DNA of 64,000 nt from Bacillus sp. X1(2014) (GTDB lineage Bacteria > Bacillota > Bacilli > Bacillales_B > DSM-18226), in contig NZ_VEED01000014.1 of assembly GCF_007678255.1 (NCBI RefSeq), positions 1 through 64,000 on the forward strand. The letters are read 5' to 3'. Made by a program: the position numbers and the translations under genes. Below the pieces are notes generated by a model that saw only the letters and a program-made list of their open reading frames with translations, was not told the origin of the DNA and did no database searches. Below are positions 55,700 through 63,333 of the stretch, one piece after another (position 1 is the first letter of the stretch; the number at the start of each line of letters is the position of its first letter).

Positions 55700-55730
55700 C
55701 CAACAAAGGACACCTAATTTCGGTGTCCTC
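55700..55730 (-). terminator. Intrinsic terminator, minus strand
   Basis: AGGACACC and GGTGTCCT pair, and a T-rich stretch follows on the minus strand. It ends the 55749-56147 gene. Confidence 0.65.
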
Positions 55731-55748
55731 AATCAATAACTCCACTAT

Positions 55749-56147
55749 TTATACCTCAATATCCTTCCCTTCTTCAACAACATGGAACAATAAATGGGCT
55801 AAATGATGAATTGGGCCATATTCTTCTTGATCTTCATCATCAGGTTCCTCGTTAAATTCCATGTCATTTAAGAACAACGCCATGAATTCGTAAAAGTCCT
55901 TCAATTGGAAGGAATAGCAACCGACTGGGTCTTCAACGTCTTCTTCATAATGCAATACCATATATGAGAGGTCCCCGTCCACATCTTCTGCATCAAAAAA
56001 CACAAATAGACCAATATTTGTGTCGAGCTCGAATAAATGCCTAGTCCCACCTTCTGTTGCTTTTGTAAAATCGGCCTGGCTTAGTTTTTGAATTTGCATA
56101 CTATCTACATTATCTTCTTGATGGAATCCGACAACAAATGATTTCAT
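55749..56147 (-). CDS. Acidic cytosolic protein of unknown function
   Basis: A 132-residue, strongly acidic, soluble protein (FVVGFHQEDNVDSMQIQKL at the start; aromatic/acidic middle FVFFDAEDVDGDLSYMVLHYEED; tail NEEPDDEDQEEYG). TAAGGAGG lies 7 nt before the ATG and a terminator follows. No family was recognised; it looks like a conserved Bacillus housekeeping-type hypothetical. Confidence 0.65.
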   Translation of the reverse strand: MKSFVVGFHQEDNVDSMQIQKLSQADFTKATEGGTRHLFELDTNIGLFVFFDAEDVDGDLSYMVLHYEEDVEDPVGCYSFQLKDFYEFMALFLNDMEFNEEPDDEDQEEYGPIHHLAHLLFHVVEEGKDIEV

Positions 56148-56252
56148 GATTTCCTCCTTAAAACTTCACAGAAATAAAAACTACACATGCTTTTATCTTG
56201 CCCTACTCCTAGTTGGTTTCATTCTTTCTATCTTAAAATTTATAAAACAACA

Positions 56253-56420
56253 TTAATCACAATGCTTATCTTCTAATTCAGTATGCTCATTTAGGAGTGG
56301 ATTTTCACTTGGAGCAAAATTCACTGACTGTAGACTCATAATTGGCTCAAGTCCATAAAGGTCTTGGGAGGAATTACTTTCATATTCCGTCAGAGATTGC
56401 TTTTTTTCCCCTTTTTTCAT
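56253..56420 (-). CDS. Small hydrophilic protein downstream of the quorum-sensing pair
   Basis: A 55-residue protein (MKKGEKKQSLTEYESNSSQD … LEDKHCD) without signal or membrane segment. GAGGTGCG lies before the ATG at 56420. It sits 70 nt beyond the terminator of the RRNPP propeptide, on the same strand, so read-through could include it. Not recognised. Confidence 0.5.
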   Translation of the reverse strand: MKKGEKKQSLTEYESNSSQDLYGLEPIMSLQSVNFAPSENPLLNEHTELEDKHCD

Positions 56421-56487
56421 ACTTCGCACCTCTTCATAATCATATTTTCCTAGTATTGTCTCCGTAATTATTGAAAACATTCAAAGC

Positions 56488-56519
56488 ATAAAAAAAATCC
56501 CTGAATGTATCAGGGATTT
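56488..56519 (-). terminator. Terminator after the propeptide gene
   Basis: AAATCCCTGA and TCAGGGATTT pair, with an eight-T tract on the minus strand. Confidence 0.85.
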
Positions 56520-56523
56520 ACAA

Positions 56524-56676
56524 TCAGCCAATCGGCGGTTGAATTGGATGATTCAACACATTATCTTCTGTTGAAATGGCCACATCACTATTTGTTGTTG
56601 ACACTTTCACATCCTTTGCAGTAGTGAAAAGTGCAACCAAGGAGATCGAAAACAATAGGACAACAAACTTTTTCAT
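56524..56676 (-). CDS. Candidate RRNPP signalling propeptide (50 aa)
   Basis: A 50-residue secreted-peptide precursor. MKKFVVLLFSISLVALFTTA is a signal-like N-terminus, then a polar linker rich in Thr/Ser/Asp, then a Pro-rich end NHPIQPPIG. A TAGGAGG site precedes the ATG, which lies 18 nt after the stop of the RRNPP-type regulator on the same strand. This is the gene order of nprR-nprX, plcR-papR and rap-phr pairs. The mature signal is probably the last 5-8 residues after export and proteolysis, then re-imported by an oligopeptide permease. The exact cut is not predictable. Confidence 0.75.
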   Translation of the reverse strand: MKKFVVLLFSISLVALFTTAKDVKVSTTNSDVAISTEDNVLNHPIQPPIG

Positions 56677-56694
56677 TAAAATTGCCTCCTAAAC

Positions 56695-57915
56695 TTAAAT
56701 AATTTTATTTAAATATTTAACTGCATCGATAACCAGACCCTTTTGTGTGTAATGGTCGGCAAGCATTTTATAAAAATGCGTTAAGTCTTCGCTATGTTCA
56801 TTTTCCTCTTCCAGGTAGGGAATGACCTTCGCTTCTAAATATTTGAATGCTTTAACAGGAGATGATAGAAGAAGGAGATAATAGTCTGCTAAGATTCGGT
56901 ATTTTTTTACGGATAGTTCTTTTGATAGTAGGTTCACTTCTCGAAAACAAATTTTCGCTTTCTCAAATGATTTGAGAGAATGGTGAAGCTCCCCAATTGC
57001 ATAAAGAGTTACTAGGTAATGCTGATTTTTGTTTGGCTGCAGGGCCAAACTTTTTTCATAATAGTATAGCGCTTCCTTTGCATTTTTCATTTTAAATTGC
57101 AAATGGCCCATATTATGATAGATTTGGGGAAGTAACTTATCTTTTCTTAGTAATTCTGCATTGCGGATTAAATGTTGAAAACAATCCTGGGCTTCTTCGT
57201 AAATATTGGAATGGGTATAATTAATACCTAACAGCATAAGTGTGTGGAGTATTCTGATGAAGTTGTGCTGATTCATGAATATTTGCAGTGCCATTTTTCC
57301 GAAATGAATGGCATGTCCTGAAAGCTCTAGTGAACTTTTTACAAGGGATCGATGGTACAGAAATTCACCACTGGTTGTTTCTTTATTGTTTTCTGTATGT
57401 AAGGCATCGAGGATTTCATCTGCATTTTGATATTGACCCTTCCACATTAAGAATATCGCATTATAATAACGAAATAAATAGTCTTCATGTTGGGAAAAAT
57501 TTTTCTTTTGCTTATATAAAAGTGCTCGTTGACCATCAGCTTCATCCACTTGGCCTTTAAAAATTAAATAGCGGAACTTATATAGTTCGTAGATATAAAT
57601 ATATTGAGAGAATGGAATTAGGTGTTCAATTTCCATAAGTTTTTGATAATATTCTTCTATTTCATTTCTAAGGTAAAAGTTAATCTTCTCGTCAAGCCCT
57701 TTTAATAAGGACTTGATTTCTTCTTCCTGCTCCTCCATCTCTTCGAGGCCAATATTTAGACGCTTTAGTAAAAGAGAGATGGTCCCTTCATTTGCTTCTT
57801 TTGAGTTGTTTTCAATTTTACTTAAATGCGGGACAGAACAAATTCCCTTTGAAAGCTCTGCTTGTGTTATTCCTCTCTGCGTTCGATAAAATTTAATCAG
57901 GGCTCCATATTCCAT
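56695..57915 (-). CDS. RRNPP-type quorum-sensing regulator (HTH + TPR, NprR/PlcR-like)
   Basis: A 406-residue regulator. The XRE helix-turn-helix is at residues 5-60 (GALIKFYRTQRGITQAELSK, CSVPHLSKIENNSKEAN). The remaining ~340 residues are TPR helices (e.g. IYHNMGHLQFKMKNAKEALYYYEKSLAL) that form a peptide-binding groove. Such proteins switch when the mature peptide of the adjacent gene enters the groove. Next upstream is a subtilisin gene, and proteases are common targets in this family. Which subfamily it belongs to needs an alignment. Confidence 0.85.
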   Translation of the reverse strand: MEYGALIKFYRTQRGITQAELSKGICSVPHLSKIENNSKEANEGTISLLLKRLNIGLEEMEEQEEEIKSLLKGLDEKINFYLRNEIEEYYQKLMEIEHLIPFSQYIYIYELYKFRYLIFKGQVDEADGQRALLYKQKKNFSQHEDYLFRYYNAIFLMWKGQYQNADEILDALHTENNKETTSGEFLYHRSLVKSSLELSGHAIHFGKMALQIFMNQHNFIRILHTLMLLGINYTHSNIYEEAQDCFQHLIRNAELLRKDKLLPQIYHNMGHLQFKMKNAKEALYYYEKSLALQPNKNQHYLVTLYAIGELHHSLKSFEKAKICFREVNLLSKELSVKKYRILADYYLLLLSSPVKAFKYLEAKVIPYLEEENEHSEDLTHFYKMLADHYTQKGLVIDAVKYLNKII

Positions 57916-58016
57916 ATTGCCACCAGACTAACCTTTCTTTTTTTCCTATTTTACATCAAATGGAATTTTTCCAACAGTACTTTTCCCACTATTTTAAAAA
58001 TTTCGACTTCACTTCC

Positions 58017-58050
58017 AAAAGGTCATCAGTCAAAATGACCTGATGACCCC
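58017..58050 (-). terminator. Terminator-like hairpin after the subtilisin gene
   Basis: GGTCATCAG and CTGATGACC pair; TTTT follows on the minus strand. The 57916-58060 gap otherwise holds the upstream region of the RRNPP regulator. Confidence 0.5.
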
Positions 58051-58060
58051 TTTCAAGGTT

Positions 58061-59320
58061 TTACTTGACTCTCGGAAAACCAAATCCTGATGCGTAATCA
58101 TCACCTGTTGCTGATCCGCCCCCGCCCAGAATATCATTACTCCTTGCACGATTTTGAAGCTCTAATCGAAGCTGGCTATTTGTCAGGGAAGAGTTAGCGG
58201 CCCAAATCTTTGCAGCAAGCCCAGATATATGCGGCGTTGCCATCGATGTGCCACTAATGGTGTTGTAACTTCCATCATTCCAAGTAGACTCAATTGCCCT
58301 TCCTGGTGCAGAAACCTCCACATCCCGCTCTTGAATTATAAAGTCACCATCAGTACTCGGATTTCCACGTGATGAAAAGTCCGCGACACGGTAGGTGCCA
58401 TTTTCCTGAACGTTTTCCAGGGCGGCAACTGCTACAACATTTACTAGTGCCCCAGGATAGCCAATCGTGTTGGTTCCAGGTCCATCATTTCCTGCAGCAG
58501 CAACAATTAATACCCCTTTTCCATAGGCATATTCAACTGCACTCGAGATGAGGGAATCCTTTGTGCTTGACCCGAGTGACATCGAAATAATGACTTTTGA
58601 TCCAGTGCGGATCGCTTCATCAGCTACCTTGCGAATGGCCGCCGCAATATCATCAGAGTATCCCGATCCACGGTTGTTTAACACTTTATAGGACCAAAGT
58701 TTCGCCCCTGGTGCTACCCCGTAAATTCCCTGACCAGATCCACCGTTGGCCAAAACCGTTCCGGAGACATGTGTTCCATGTCCATTTCCATCCGCGCAAC
58801 TTCCCTCAACCAATGAGACTTTATTTTGGGAAAAATCCTTACATTGTTCAACATTGCTCTTTAAATCCACATGATTTACATTGACACCCGTATCAAGGAC
58901 CGCAACCTTAATTCCACTTCCACCTGAAGTACTCGCAATCGCTGGATCATTATAAATGGCCTGAATGCCCCATGGTGTTTGATCACTCGGTCCTGAAACT
59001 GCTGTCCCGCCTGGCTTTGCCGCTAATTCTGTCTTAGATATGAACTGTAATTCTGATAATCTCTCAATCGATAAATTCTTGTTATTTAGCAGGGCTTGAT
59101 ATTGTTGGGCATTCACGGTAGTAGTAAACCCTTTGCTTGCGAAATCCCAGCGGATTCCGAAGCTCGCCTTCGCTTTTGCCTTTTCAGAAGCAGGACCTTG
59201 AATTAACACACGATAAGTTTCCTGGCCATTTGTTTGCTGTCCGAATGCTGCGGTCGCAAACATCGAAATTCCCATGATGAAGCTTAGTAATACAGATCCT
59301 ACGATTCTCTTTTTCTTCAA
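58061..59320 (-). CDS. Secreted subtilisin-like serine protease (S8)
   Basis: A 419-residue preproprotein: signal peptide (residues 1-27, ATAAFG), an I9-like propeptide to about residue 110, and a mature S8 domain. The catalytic triad is D143 (AVLDTGVN), H181 (GNGHGTHVSG) and S359 (SGTSMATPH), with oxyanion N278 (AAAGNDGPG). It should digest extracellular protein. It lies upstream of the RRNPP regulator on the same strand, so it may be a target of that system or a processor of its peptide; both ideas are inference. Confidence 0.92.
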   Translation of the reverse strand: MKKKRIVGSVLLSFIMGISMFATAAFGQQTNGQETYRVLIQGPASEKAKAKASFGIRWDFASKGFTTTVNAQQYQALLNNKNLSIERLSELQFISKTELAAKPGGTAVSGPSDQTPWGIQAIYNDPAIASTSGGSGIKVAVLDTGVNVNHVDLKSNVEQCKDFSQNKVSLVEGSCADGNGHGTHVSGTVLANGGSGQGIYGVAPGAKLWSYKVLNNRGSGYSDDIAAAIRKVADEAIRTGSKVIISMSLGSSTKDSLISSAVEYAYGKGVLIVAAAGNDGPGTNTIGYPGALVNVVAVAALENVQENGTYRVADFSSRGNPSTDGDFIIQERDVEVSAPGRAIESTWNDGSYNTISGTSMATPHISGLAAKIWAANSSLTNSQLRLELQNRARSNDILGGGGSATGDDYASGFGFPRVK

Positions 59321-59440
59321 TAAAAAACTCCTCCTCCACCCAAAGTAAAAGCCATCACTGATACTTATTACTATTCAAAATATCTCAGTTACATATCAAT
59401 CGAGCCAAACTAAAAAGTTGGGAAAATTTTTAGTTTTTAA

Positions 59441-59472
59441 TAAAAAAACCAGTCCACTGAAAGGACTGGTTT
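59441..59472 (-). terminator. Intrinsic terminator of corA
   Basis: AAACCAGTCC and GGACTGGTTT pair, and a T7 tract follows on the minus strand. Confidence 0.88.
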
Positions 59473-60411
59473 CTAAAAATATTTCTTTTTCCAAAAAATA
59501 AAAGCTGTTAAACTCGTTAAAAATGCCGAGATTACTAGTGGTATGGCATACGAATGGGTAGCATGCTGCAAAGGGATATCCACATTCATCCCGTAAAAGC
59601 TCGCCACCATTGTTGGGAAGGATAAGATAATCGTAATCGAAGTTAAGAACTTCATGACGATGTTTAGGTTATTGGAAATAATGGATGCGAAGGCATTCAT
59701 CATTCCAGTTAAAATGGAACGATAGGTTTCGGCCATCTCAATCGCCTGTGTTTTTTCAATAATAACGTCTTCTAATAAGTCCTTGTCTTCTTCGTACATT
59801 TTTAAATAATTAAATCGCAGGATCTTATCGAGGACAACTTTATTCGACTTTAAGGAAGTCGTAAAGTAAACCAAACTTTTCTCTAATGCTAGAAAGGCGA
59901 ACAACTCTTTATTTTTTAATGACTGATGAACGACATGTTCAATTTCATTTGTTTTCTTGTTAATTTGTTTTAAGTAGCGTAAATAATACGAAGAAATAAC
60001 GAATAATATTTGCAAAGCAAAACGTGTCTTTTTAAACGTGAAAAACTCTTTTACTCTGTTTTTCCGAAATTCTTCTAAAATGGGGGTATCTTTTAAAGAA
60101 ACCGTTATGATACAGTCATCTGTTAGAATAATACCGATCGGAATGGTTTCATATCCAGCAAAGCCATTTTCATCATGAACGATATAAGGAAAGTCGACAA
60201 TGATATACACGCGGCCATCGTCTCGTTCAATCCTCGGACGTTCCTCATCATCGAGCGCATCTTTAATGATATCTACATCGACCTGGGCTTCCATCGACAC
60301 CTTATTGATTTCTTCTTGGGTTGGGGAATACATATTAACCCAGCACCCTTTTGATATAACATTAACTGTTTCTAATACTTTTGTCTCTGTACTTTTAAAA
60401 ATTTCCAGCAT
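59473..60411 (-). CDS. corA: CorA-family divalent cation (Mg/Co) channel
   Basis: A 312-residue protein. A large cytosolic N-terminal domain is followed by two C-terminal membrane helices, with the signature FYGMNVDIP after the first. The C-terminus ends in the basic KKKYF gate tail. It mediates Mg2+ (or Co2+/Ni2+) uptake as a pentamer. GAGGAGG is 7 nt before the ATG but can pair with an upstream CTTCCTC. A structured leader precedes it (60462-60568). Confidence 0.9.
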   Translation of the reverse strand: MLEIFKSTETKVLETVNVISKGCWVNMYSPTQEEINKVSMEAQVDVDIIKDALDDEERPRIERDDGRVYIIVDFPYIVHDENGFAGYETIPIGIILTDDCIITVSLKDTPILEEFRKNRVKEFFTFKKTRFALQILFVISSYYLRYLKQINKKTNEIEHVVHQSLKNKELFAFLALEKSLVYFTTSLKSNKVVLDKILRFNYLKMYEEDKDLLEDVIIEKTQAIEMAETYRSILTGMMNAFASIISNNLNIVMKFLTSITIILSFPTMVASFYGMNVDIPLQHATHSYAIPLVISAFLTSLTAFIFWKKKYF

Positions 60412-60418
60412 GATTTAA

Positions 60419-60568
60419 CCTCCTCACTCACTTTGTTCGAGGAAGCCAACAACCTTTTCTAGAGTTGATATTCTTGCTATTCATTTCAATCCATTCAAAG
60501 ATCACATTGACTTCCCCACACCTACTACTTGGGTCCGGGTCTACGGAATAACTCAAAAATATCAACTC
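60419..60568 (-). ncRNA. Structured leader RNA of corA, class not recognised
   Basis: On the minus strand GAGTTGATATT (60568-60558) and AATATCAACTC (60472-60462) are an 11-bp perfect closing stem around ~85 nt of structured-looking sequence rich in GACCCGGACCC and GGTGTGGGGAAG blocks. Just downstream, CTTCCTC (60445-60439) can pair with the corA ribosome site GAGGAGG (60425-60419). This is the layout of a translation-controlling riboswitch. I do not find the M-box consensus in it. Confidence 0.55.
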
Positions 60569-60640
60569 CCTCTAACTTTTTTTATTTCCTATCCTATCAT
60601 AAACCCTAATCACTTAAAGTACAAAGGAGTTTTTCTGAAT

Positions 60641-61537
60641 TTATTCATCTTCTGCAAAAAAGGGATTTAAATGGATTAAAACTTCTTGAATGTTATCGTT
60701 TTTATCCATCAGTTTTTGTTTGATCGCTTTTGCCAAATCATGTCCCTGCTTGATGGTTTTATAATGATCGATCGAGATGCGCAAATCCACCAATACATAA
60801 TGACCAAGTTCTCTCGCTCTAATTCGGTCAATTCGTTTTACTTCATTGAATTCCTTCACAACCGCAACGTATTCTTGCAATGTCTCTGAATCAATGTTCC
60901 GTTCCAGTAAGATATCAAATGCCTCGGTTAACATTTCTTTAGCAATTTTAAAAATCAAATATGCGACAAAAATACTGGCGGCCTTGTCTCCGTATAATAA
61001 AAAGTGAATATCAAACCGGCTGCCGGCAATCGAAAGGAGCACCCCGATTGCAGCCGCAATGGATGCCACAATATCTGCCTTATGATCAAATGCAATGGCT
61101 TCAATGGCCTTACTCTTATTTGCTTTTGCCACTTTTAACGAACTTCGATACAGAATAACCTTAGTCACATAAGAAAAGAGGGCCACCCACATCGCCAAAA
61201 AGCTCGGTGATTCCACTTCATGAAAGAAACCGCTAATCCCTTCGTAAACCACATAAATGGCAACCAGAAAGAGCAAGATCCCAATTATCCCAGAAACAAT
61301 GACTTCTGCCTTTCCATGTCCATATGGATGTTCATTATCGGCTGGTTTATTTGCAATTTTTATGACTAATAAGACAATCACTGAAGCAAACACATCCGCC
61401 GCTGAATGAATCCCATCTGCGAAAACTGCGTCACTATTTCCAACCAATCCAATGATTATTTTTCCTAATGTAAGTATAATGTTACTAATTACACTAATCC
61501 AGGCCACTTTTTTAGCCAAAGTTTCTCTCATTTCCAT
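60641..61537 (-). CDS. Cation diffusion facilitator (CDF) metal exporter
   Basis: A 298-residue protein with six membrane helices. The metal-site helices contain NSDAVFADGIHSAADVFAS (helix 2) and HKADIVAS (helix 5), the HPYGHGKAE loop follows helix 3, and a C-terminal cytosolic domain follows. It exports Zn, Fe or Mn by proton exchange. The start at 61537 is preferred because AAGGTGG lies 10 nt before it. It may share a transcript with corA downstream. Confidence 0.87.
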   Translation of the reverse strand: MEMRETLAKKVAWISVISNIILTLGKIIIGLVGNSDAVFADGIHSAADVFASVIVLLVIKIANKPADNEHPYGHGKAEVIVSGIIGILLFLVAIYVVYEGISGFFHEVESPSFLAMWVALFSYVTKVILYRSSLKVAKANKSKAIEAIAFDHKADIVASIAAAIGVLLSIAGSRFDIHFLLYGDKAASIFVAYLIFKIAKEMLTEAFDILLERNIDSETLQEYVAVVKEFNEVKRIDRIRARELGHYVLVDLRISIDHYKTIKQGHDLAKAIKQKLMDKNDNIQEVLIHLNPFFAEDE

Positions 61538-61658
61538 AATATGTAAACCACCTTTAAAAATACCTCTAGAAATCATAGCAAATGCATCCATGATGGGTCT
61601 AGAAAAAAAGTCTTGCCCGCTTCAAGCTATGTTGCAGCCAGTTAAAATATGTATGTCC

Positions 61659-61796
61659 TTATCCTTTCTCGCCTTCCATTTCTCCTTTCACCATTTCCAC
61701 TTCTTCAACTACAGATATTTTGTTAATTTGATCATGAAGAAAATGAAACGCCTCATCTAATTCTTCTCGTGATGGAAACTCATTTTTTTTGTTCAT
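61659..61796 (-). CDS. Small acidic helical protein (45 aa), unrecognised
   Basis: MNKKNEFPSREELDEAFHFL begins a 45-residue, highly charged, probably helical peptide ending in EGEKG. A GGAGGTACC site precedes the ATG. It lies 121 nt upstream of the CDF gene on the same strand. No family recognised. Confidence 0.6.
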   Translation of the reverse strand: MNKKNEFPSREELDEAFHFLHDQINKISVVEEVEMVKGEMEGEKG

Positions 61797-61895
61797 TACG
61801 GTACCTCCATTTAGATTTATTTTTTATTAGGAGTAATCCTGTTAAAAAAAGAAAAAAATACCCTTGTATCCAACATTGAAAGGGAGGAATACAGG

Positions 61896-62111
61896 ATGGA
61901 CAATAAGAACCAGAAAGCAAATCCTAAGAAAGAATTGGCAGGCAGTTTCTATCATCCCAGTTATTATCAAGAAACAGATGATTTATCTGCCGGTATAGCA
62001 ACTACACATGAGCAAGCCAGTGACACCTTTACTGAAGGTGAAATTGGAGCGGTCATTGATGATGTGAACGGTAAGGATATACCAATACCGCAAAAAGGCT
62101 ACGATAAATAA
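61896..62111 (+). CDS. DUF4025 (YozQ-like) small protein
   Basis: A 71-residue hydrophilic protein (AGSFYHPSYYQETDDLSAGIA, TTHEQASDTFTEGEI) that I judge to be of the DUF4025/YozQ type seen in spore-formers. GGGAGG precedes the ATG and a strong terminator follows. Function unknown. Confidence 0.65.
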   Translation: MDNKNQKANPKKELAGSFYHPSYYQETDDLSAGIATTHEQASDTFTEGEIGAVIDDVNGKDIPIPQKGYDK

Positions 62112-62117
62112 AAAATC

Positions 62118-62158
62118 AGAGAAAACAGCTCTCGCTATGGAAGCTGTTTTCTCTTTTT
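62118..62158. terminator. Bidirectional terminator
   Basis: AGAGAAAACAGCT and AGCTGTTTTCTCT pair, with a T-run on the plus strand. It lies between converging genes. Confidence 0.85.
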
Positions 62159-62167
62159 ATGTCCTCA

Positions 62168-62923
62168 TTATTTATCATCATCAACGTAAGGATCGTGTTC
62201 AAAGGCGGGTAAATCACCAAAACTGGTCATGATGCCTTCCTCATCAAGGGCATCTTCGTAACTTTCATGCTGCGGATTTGGATAAACCTTGATATTATTT
62301 CCATACATGTCATTTCCAACAAAATTTTCATAGTCCTCGACATAGCTAATGTTTTCGTCTGCTTCAGTATAGATATCACTATAACTATCCTGTGGAAAGG
62401 CTAAATCGGAAGGAGTCTCGGATGTGCCCCACGCGGCAACAGTCTGCCAAGAATCCTCTGCATCAAAAGCAACGTTCTCGTCTTTTTCGTCCATATCAAA
62501 CTTACCAAAGGGAGGCATCAAAACGCCTTCTTCCACAGGGCGCTTGTGAGAAGTCACCTGATCAGGGCTGTGCTCAATACAATAGGTTGTATTTGGCAAT
62601 GCCTGTAATCGTTCTAAAGGAATTTCTTTTCCGCATACTTCGCAGTTTCCATACGTGCCATTTTCCATTGCTTCTAATGCGTGATCTATATTTCTAATTT
62701 CAAATTGATAATGTTCATTTAAAGCAATATCTTTCTCCCGCTCATATAATTCTGTTCCTTCGTCTGCAGGGTGGTTATCATAGCTGGATAACTCTCCCAT
62801 TGACTCGTGAAAATGACCTCTTTCTAAACCAAAATGGTCATTTTGTTCGATATGTTCTTTTACCTCACTCTTTTCTTTTAACAATTGTAAACGTAACTCA
62901 GCTAACTGCTGTGTTGATAACAT
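62168..62923 (-). CDS. yteA: YteA-family DksA/TraR-like zinc-finger protein
   Basis: A 251-residue protein. The N-terminal coiled-coil (LAELRLQLLKEKSEVKEHIE), conserved GELSSYDNHPADEGTELYEREKD, and a DksA-type zinc finger (CEVCGKEIPLERLQALPNTTYC) are followed by a long acidic C-terminal tail. The fourth zinc ligand would be His (CIEH) in place of Cys. YteA of B. subtilis is a sporulation/stress-associated protein. The start at 62923 follows AAAGGGG. Confidence 0.85.
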   Translation of the reverse strand: MLSTQQLAELRLQLLKEKSEVKEHIEQNDHFGLERGHFHESMGELSSYDNHPADEGTELYEREKDIALNEHYQFEIRNIDHALEAMENGTYGNCEVCGKEIPLERLQALPNTTYCIEHSPDQVTSHKRPVEEGVLMPPFGKFDMDEKDENVAFDAEDSWQTVAAWGTSETPSDLAFPQDSYSDIYTEADENISYVEDYENFVGNDMYGNNIKVYPNPQHESYEDALDEEGIMTSFGDLPAFEHDPYVDDDK

Positions 62924-63153
62924 ATGATAAACCCCTTTCAATGAAAAGCGCTAAGTATCTTGCTCCATCTATTTCACCTTTATATTTATTGTTTTTATCT
63001 TTCTCTTCTATTTTCATTTTTTTCGTGGTTGATTATGTAATGAAAATTTAATTCCATCAAAAACCTAACTGCAGGATTGTTCATTAACTGAATAAGAAAT
63101 GGACAGGAGTGTATCTTAAGATATATCCAAACTAGGAGAAATGAGGCGATTAT

Positions 63154-63315
63154 GTGGTTAATGAAAACTTTGACAAATTTAGACAGGAGCAAAAGGAACA
63201 TCAATCAACTTATTTAGGCGGAAACAGAAACCAAAAACCCGGGCTTAATGATGCAGAATATAATAATCAAGATAATACCGACAAATCACCAGGAGCGACC
63301 GGTAGAGATATTTAG
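63154..63315 (+). CDS. Small hydrophilic protein (53 aa) before the permease
   Basis: From a GTG at 63154: MVNENFDKFRQEQKEHQSTY … GATGRDI, rich in Asn/Gln/Asp and without a membrane segment. GAGGCG lies just upstream. It stops 18 nt before the permease start, so the two are likely cotranscribed. It resembles the many short Asn/Gln-rich spore proteins of Bacillaceae but is not recognised. Confidence 0.55.
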   Translation: MVNENFDKFRQEQKEHQSTYLGGNRNQKPGLNDAEYNNQDNTDKSPGATGRDI

Positions 63316-63333
63316 AGAAAAAGGAGGATTTCG

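Noticed and set aside
58369..58884. Plus-strand frames opposite the subtilisin gene
   Set aside because: They are antisense shadows of a conserved gene, with odd composition and no start signals.
60412..60570. corA leader as an M-box (ykoK) riboswitch
   Set aside because: The conserved M-box blocks are not recognisable; kept as an unclassified leader.
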